Below are positions 22,373 to 25,906 of a DNA stretch of 25,906 bases, piece by piece. The notes beneath the pieces are model-generated. The model was not told the origin of the DNA. It ran no database searches and saw only the letters and a list, made by a program, of their open reading frames with translations. The stretch comes from a virus. The position numbers and the translations under genes were made by a program. The stretch spans positions 1 to 25,906 of the IMG/VR virus record IMGVR_UViG_3300003650_000123. One strand, 5' to 3'. Every line of letters begins with the position of its first letter. Within the stretch, counting starts at the first letter, position 1.

Positions 22373-22400
22373 TTGACTTTTTGGCTACTTCTGTTATACT
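22373..22400 (+). promoter_or_regulatory. Sigma70-type promoter, extended -10
   Basis: TTGACT at 22373-22378, 16-base spacer, TATACT at 22395-22400 preceded by TGT. The leader of about 28 bases holds AGGA (22420-22423) before ATG 22435. Confidence 0.8.
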
Positions 22401-22434
22401 ATACACATACATAATATACAGGAATGATCGTTTT

Positions 22435-23427
22435 ATGGCACACACTTACATACTAGTAGATTCAATGAACATGTTTTTCAGGGCAAAGCATTCTGTAAGC
22501 GGAAACAACATGGATATGAAGATCGGTATGGCGATGCATATCATGTTCAACTCAGTAAAAAAAGCATGGAAAGATTTTAATGGGTCTCATGTCATCTTTC
22601 TATTAGAGGGACGATCTTGGAGGAAAGATTTTTATCCACCTTACAAGGCCAATCGGCAAACTCTTAGAGACAAGCGAACACCAAAAGAACAAGAGGATGA
22701 TGAAGTCTTCTTCGAAGCATTCAATAGCCTTTTCGAATACTTAGAAAATAAAACCAATTGCACCGTTCTACAGCAAAGCAATGCCGAAGCTGATGATCTT
22801 ATCGCTACCTGGATACACACTCACCCAAATGATCAGCATATTATTATTAGCAGTGATAGCGATTTTTATCAGCTTATGGCTCCCAATGTCAAACAATACA
22901 ATGGTGTAGCAGAGCAAATCATTAGCCTTGATGGGTTTGTAGATGCGAAGAAGGGCACTATGATTATCGATAAAAAGACAAAAAAGCCAATGCAATTACC
23001 TGACCCGAAATGGTTGCTGTTTGAAAAGTGTGTCCGTGGTGATAAAAGCGATAACGTCTTTAGTGCTTACCCAGGGGCGCGGCTTAAGGGAACCAAAACC
23101 AAGACCGGTATTCAAGAGGCGTTTAATGATATCGAGAATGGCGGGTATAATTACAATAATTTTATGCTACAGCGTTGGGTAGATCATAACAACGTCGAGC
23201 ACCGTGTCCGTGACGATTTTGATAGGAATATGTCGTTGATTGATTTGACTCGCCAACCTGATGACATAAAGGAAGAATCGCAACGAGTTATTAGTGCTGC
23301 TAAAAGCAAGGCGCCAGTCGCCCAGGTCGGGATACATTTTTTAAAGTTTTGCGGAGTATGGGATTTACAAAAAATAAGCCAAACACCGCATTATTACACA
23401 GAATTTTTAAACGCAGGCATTGTGTAA
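22435..23427 (+). CDS. rnh: 5'-3' exonuclease / flap nuclease (T4 RNase H-like)
   Basis: A 330-residue PIN/FEN-family nuclease that removes RNA primers and 5' flaps during replication. Motifs in order: YILVDSMNMFFRA (D9), LLEGRSWR, YKANR, NAEADDLIATW (E118, D120, D121), SSDSDFYQL (D141, D143) and CVRGDKSDNV, the GDxSDN motif of the helix-hairpin region. The second metal site often reads D in (F/L)xxD; here it is E in LLEG, a mild substitution. Length is close to T4 RNase H (305). ATG 22435 is used because the open frame further upstream (from 22381) runs through the promoter. It overlaps the MazG-like gene by one base. Confidence 0.88.
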   Translation: MAHTYILVDSMNMFFRAKHSVSGNNMDMKIGMAMHIMFNSVKKAWKDFNGSHVIFLLEGRSWRKDFYPPYKANRQTLRDKRTPKEQEDDEVFFEAFNSLFEYLENKTNCTVLQQSNAEADDLIATWIHTHPNDQHIIISSDSDFYQLMAPNVKQYNGVAEQIISLDGFVDAKKGTMIIDKKTKKPMQLPDPKWLLFEKCVRGDKSDNVFSAYPGARLKGTKTKTGIQEAFNDIENGGYNYNNFMLQRWVDHNNVEHRVRDDFDRNMSLIDLTRQPDDIKEESQRVISAAKSKAPVAQVGIHFLKFCGVWDLQKISQTPHYYTEFLNAGIV

Positions 23428-23726
23428 TGTTGAATAAAAATCAACACCTTCTTCAGATATTAGCCGAAGAGTGTGCAGAAGTAATTAAAGAAGTTAGTAA
23501 GTCTTTACGGTTTGGTACGGATAACGAACGACCAAATACTGGTGAGTCGAACGCTAAGTTGATCTCGAAAGAGTTCATTGAAGCTATTGCTGTTCGAAAT
23601 ATGTTAGTAGAAGCCGGTGTTTTAGTAATACCGCTCGACGCATACGAGATAGGCGAGGCAAAGAAGGTGAAAGTATTAAAATACTTAGAATATTCTCGAG
23701 TTGCTGGGATGCTGGATGAAGGATGA
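23427..23726 (+). CDS. MazG-like nucleotide pyrophosphohydrolase-related protein
   Basis: A 99-residue helical protein. LLQILAEECAEVIKEVSK carries the EExxE signature (E14, E15, E18) of MazG-type pyrophosphohydrolases, which cleave nucleotides to monophosphates plus pyrophosphate. The second acidic element is less clear: KEFIEAIAVRN has an Ala where an ExxD motif would place Asp, so activity is uncertain. ATG 23427 overlaps the exonuclease stop (TAATG). The longer frame from 23349 would lie inside the exonuclease. Confidence 0.65.
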   Translation: MLNKNQHLLQILAEECAEVIKEVSKSLRFGTDNERPNTGESNAKLISKEFIEAIAVRNMLVEAGVLVIPLDAYEIGEAKKVKVLKYLEYSRVAGMLDEG

Positions 23727-23985
23727 AGTACAAGTAAAAATTTATGCGAATGTTAACGATTCGAGCGATATAATAATTCAAATCAAAACGCATAAGGTTA
23801 ATAATTTTATACACGCTAGGCCGGCTGCGTGGGAATATACTTACGCCACTTCGGAAAGATTTCATGACATATCTGCCAATAAAGATTGGGATAGCGAAAC
23901 TTGGAACAAACGGATGCGATCGTATATGGAACGCAAAGCTCGTCGAGTCACAAAAATATTTGAAAAAAGGATAAACAGATGGTAA
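23716..23985 (+). CDS. Hypothetical basic protein
   Basis: An 89-residue protein. The N-terminal half looks beta-rich (VQVKIYANVND, IIIQIKTHKV). The C-terminal half is helical and basic (NKRMRSYMERKARRVTKIFEKR). No family is recognised. ATG 23716 lies in the end of the MazG-like gene (11-base overlap), and its own end overlaps the next ATG by seven bases, so it is part of the same operon. Confidence 0.55.
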   Translation: MKDEVQVKIYANVNDSSDIIIQIKTHKVNNFIHARPAAWEYTYATSERFHDISANKDWDSETWNKRMRSYMERKARRVTKIFEKRINRW

Positions 23986-24482
23986 ACATAAAAACAAAAT
24001 TACAACAGATTTCAGATGTAGCTTGGTTAGTTAGCCAGGGCGGGGAAAAGATTGGCATCTTAAATAAGGGTGTACAGGATCGCTTCACGTTTATTAGTGG
24101 AAAAACTATAGAAATATTTGTTGGCGATAAAGAAGTAAGAGAACATTTCGGAAACATCGCCTTGTTCGAAGATCAAATAACAGACCCAATAACTGCCCCT
24201 GATAGCTTTTATATTAGAGGACATTTGATCGATTACGATAATCCAATTTTAGTAGACGAGGGTGATCCGAACTACGATGCCAACTTACCGTTGTATTTAA
24301 AAGCTGCCAATAGCAATGTCTATTATGCGGCTGGGTGGTATTGTATCAATTTCGAAAAAGGGTGGAAGCACAGCCATAGTCCCAAGTTGGGTACGTTATT
24401 GAAATATGGATACAACGGGCCGTATAAAACTGAAATTGATTGTAGAATAGTAATGAAACGTTTAAACAAAATAGGAGATTAA
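23979..24482 (+). CDS. Hypothetical phage protein
   Basis: A 167-residue soluble protein. Distinct stretches are WLVSQGGEKIGILNK (start of a beta-rich half), SFYIRGHLIDYDNPI, and a C-terminal YYAAGWYCINFEKGWKHSH. I have the impression that similar phrases occur in proteins of unknown role in marine T4-type phages. No catalytic motif can be named. It overlaps the previous gene and ends one base before the next GTG start. Confidence 0.6.
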   Translation: MVNIKTKLQQISDVAWLVSQGGEKIGILNKGVQDRFTFISGKTIEIFVGDKEVREHFGNIALFEDQITDPITAPDSFYIRGHLIDYDNPILVDEGDPNYDANLPLYLKAANSNVYYAAGWYCINFEKGWKHSHSPKLGTLLKYGYNGPYKTEIDCRIVMKRLNKIGD

Positions 24483-24483
24483 T

Positions 24484-24840
24484 GTGAAAAGAATAGAAAG
24501 ACAAGAACCAGCAATAGGTATTTTGGAACATAACTCATACCCGGGGTCAACATCGAAATGGTTTACAGTACAATGCGATTGTTCTGATACAAACTGTTCG
24601 GTTGTATCTTCGATCGAGATTGAAGCTGACACTGAAATGAATTCTCTCTGTATATCACATTACGCAAATGTAACATCGCCTCTTCCTCGTCGGAGTCGTT
24701 GGAAGGCTATTTGGGAATTAGTGTGGCGCGGACATACCGACTACCAGCATGATTTTATAGTGAACGGACAGACTGCAAGAAATTGGTTAGGTGCTATGAC
24801 CTCCGCTGTTGAAGAACTGGAGAAGGGTAAAAAGAAGTAA
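24484..24840 (+). CDS. Hypothetical Cys-containing protein
   Basis: A 118-residue protein with GTG start supported by GGAG about five bases upstream. Three Cys cluster near residues 31-38 (VQCDCSDTNCSVV), with a fourth at about 57 (SLCISH), which could form a metal site, though not of a family I can name. The second half is helical and Trp-rich (RWKAIWELVWRGHTDYQH), ending in lysines. It appears to be part of the run of small unknown genes after the exonuclease. Confidence 0.6.
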   Translation: MKRIERQEPAIGILEHNSYPGSTSKWFTVQCDCSDTNCSVVSSIEIEADTEMNSLCISHYANVTSPLPRRSRWKAIWELVWRGHTDYQHDFIVNGQTARNWLGAMTSAVEELEKGKKK

Positions 24841-24864
24841 AATTCACTACTGTGGGGAATCGTG

Positions 24865-25140
24865 ATGATATATTTTAATATCGATGTAAAGATACCGTTC
24901 GCGCGGGACAGGTTTGATACAATATGGTACAAGGGATGTTTGCCATATAAAAATAAATCCTTTGAGATACAAGTTGATCGAACCGATACTCTTTTTAACT
25001 TCCATTTTTCTTGGACCACGAAACAAGACCATGCTGGAATTACACTCGAGCTTGGTTTTATGACTCTACACACATACATAACGTTTGTTGATACGCGGCA
25101 TTGGGACGATGAGACTAATGCCTTTAAGGTCTACACGTGA
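24865..25140 (+). CDS. Hypothetical protein
   Basis: A 91-residue protein of unknown function, with an aromatic-rich, beta-looking sequence (FNFHFSWTTKQDHAGITLEL). ATG 24865 is preferred over the GTG at 24862 because GGGGA at 24853-24857 is seven bases away. It is the last gene before the late-type element of the cytochrome gene. Confidence 0.55.
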   Translation: MIYFNIDVKIPFARDRFDTIWYKGCLPYKNKSFEIQVDRTDTLFNFHFSWTTKQDHAGITLELGFMTLHTYITFVDTRHWDDETNAFKVYT

Positions 25141-25164
25141 AATTGTGTGTAACCGTAACATAAT

Positions 25165-25172
25165 GATAAATA
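25165..25172 (+). promoter_or_regulatory. T4-type late promoter element (GATAAATA)
   Basis: ATAAATA at 25166-25172, 40 bases before the ATG of the redoxin-cytochrome gene. Between them AGGAAACCA is repeated in tandem (25194-25202, 25203-25211); the second copy supplies the ribosome binding site. Confidence 0.6.
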
Positions 25173-25212
25173 ACATTAACAGAGCAGTATAACAGGAAAC
25201 CAAGGAAACCAA

Positions 25213-25906
25213 ATGAAAAACTTAAGTTTATTTTTGATAGTAAGTATTATGGTTTTGGTAGTGCCGAGCGCACTTGCCCAAACTAAAGTGGGAGACTTCT
25301 CACTAATCGATCAGGCTGGGGTATTCCACCAAATGGGTCGATACAACGATAACGAGAACATAGTAATCCTATATCCTGATGCAGAATTCCAATCGACAAT
25401 GGATCGCTTGACCCTAAAGTATGCGGATACTGTAACACAGTTTTTTATGATTACTACTGACGTTGGCGGGGAAGTATTAGGCTCAGTCCCCACGTTAGTA
25501 GATGATACAGGCGTAATAACCCAAGCGTTGGGAATTACACATAAAGGCGATGCTGTACTATTTAATCCAACGTCTTTTACTGTAACCGAGTTAGTAGAAG
25601 GCATGGGTGACATGCTAGCGTTCGCTACCGTCCCAGAAGTAAATTACACAGTTGATGTTGCCCCTTTTATTGCTGAAAATTGCGCAGCTTGTCACCGAGC
25701 AGGTGGCATTGCTCCTTTTGCATTAAATAGCAGTGCAATGGTCAAAGGCTGGTCGCCGATGATTCGTGAGGTCTTAATGACCAAGCGTATGCCTCCCGGA
25801 CAGATCGATCCGCACGTTGGCGATGGTTTTACTAATAGCAGAACGGTGGCGGTGGCAGACTTACAAAAAGTAATTAAGTGGATAGAAGATGGAGCAAACC
25901 TCAATG
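25213..25906 (+). CDS. Exported redoxin-fold / c-type cytochrome protein, 3'-partial
   Basis: The first 231 residues are in the window. Residues 1-22 are a signal peptide (MKN, hydrophobic core, ALA before Q23). Residues 25-140 resemble a thioredoxin/AhpC-like fold (VGDFSLIDQAGVFHQ, VPTLVDDTGVITQALGI) but contain no Cys, so redox activity of this domain is unlikely. NCAACH (Cys157, Cys160, His161) is a CxxCH haem c site, followed by KGWSPMIREV and KRMPP, whose Met193 may be the second haem ligand. Bacterial relatives of this layout, as I remember them, continue into a copper type II monooxygenase-like domain like the fragment at 4031-5197. Codon use is phage-like and a late-type element precedes it, so it looks long resident and expressed late. 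Haem attachment in the periplasm would need the Ccm system, to which the phage ccmE belongs. Confidence 0.85.
   Translation, partial: MKNLSLFLIVSIMVLVVPSALAQTKVGDFSLIDQAGVFHQMGRYNDNENIVILYPDAEFQSTMDRLTLKYADTVTQFFMITTDVGGEVLGSVPTLVDDTGVITQALGITHKGDAVLFNPTSFTVTELVEGMGDMLAFATVPEVNYTVDVAPFIAENCAACHRAGGIAPFALNSSAMVKGWSPMIREVLMTKRMPPGQIDPHVGDGFTNSRTVAVADLQKVIKWIEDGANLN

Noticed and set aside
4031-25906. That the 4031 fragment and the 25213 gene are two halves of one gene split by a circular contig
   Set aside because: Both contain the same W-SP-I and MPP segment of the cytochrome domain, so they overlap in homology and must be two copies.
1-25906. tRNA genes, CRISPR arrays, integrase, transposons
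   Set aside because: No cloverleaf-like stretch, regular spaced repeats or recombinase motifs were seen in the short intergenic gaps; cannot be excluded without a scan.

Overview
The window reads as part of the genome of a large T4-type tailed phage. Every supported gene is on the + strand, and the genes are tightly packed, often with ATGA-type overlaps. No gene-free stretch exceeds about 200 bases. Phage hallmarks are a T4-like family B DNA polymerase, a probable sliding clamp, a T4 RNase H-type 5'-3' exonuclease, a small DsbA-like protein, a MazG-like protein, HAD phosphatases, and repeated NATAAATA elements like the late promoters of T4-type phages. No tRNA, rRNA, CRISPR array, integrase or transposase was seen. 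The likely host is a Gram-negative, probably marine gammaproteobacterium. I infer this from the style of the captured ccmE and cytochrome genes; nothing in the window proves it.

Layout. 1-4013: ClpA-type unfoldase (cut by the window start), a putative virion protein and two HAD-type proteins. 4014-5240: a 5'-truncated cytochrome/copper-monooxygenase-like gene of host-like composition, then a terminator. 5318-7682: late-promoter region with two exported sister proteins, an acyl carrier protein, an EF-hand membrane protein and small proteins, closed by a terminator. 7758-11740: replication block (DsbA-like, DNA polymerase, clamp), in which the polymerase is cut short and runs into a headless short-chain dehydrogenase. 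11748-19502: nucleotide and sugar block (QueD-like, H1-like small protein, DpdA-like transglycosylase, macro domain, glycosyltransferase, epimerase, phosphoribosyltransferase, FolE, QueE). 19503-19943: an apparently intact ccmE. 19964-25140: small unknown genes, a virion-like/acetyltransferase fusion, the exonuclease and a MazG-like gene. 25213 to the window end: an exported redoxin-fold plus c-type cytochrome protein that continues beyond the window.

How the genes fit together. FolE, the QueD-like protein, QueE and the DpdA-like protein suggest 7-deazaguanine modification of phage DNA; QueC is not in the window. Seven sigma70-type promoters share an unusually constant geometry (TTGACN, 16 bases, TATAAT-like) and sit before DNA-metabolism and accessory genes. 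NATAAATA elements precede virion-like, exported and ACP genes. The most unusual feature is a c-type cytochrome theme: a haem-chaperone gene (ccmE), an exported CxxCH cytochrome downstream of a late promoter, and a truncated relative of that cytochrome family, all in one phage segment. Two junctions (around 4028 and 10404) join broken genes. They could be real rearrangements or assembly chimeras, which needs read-level checking.
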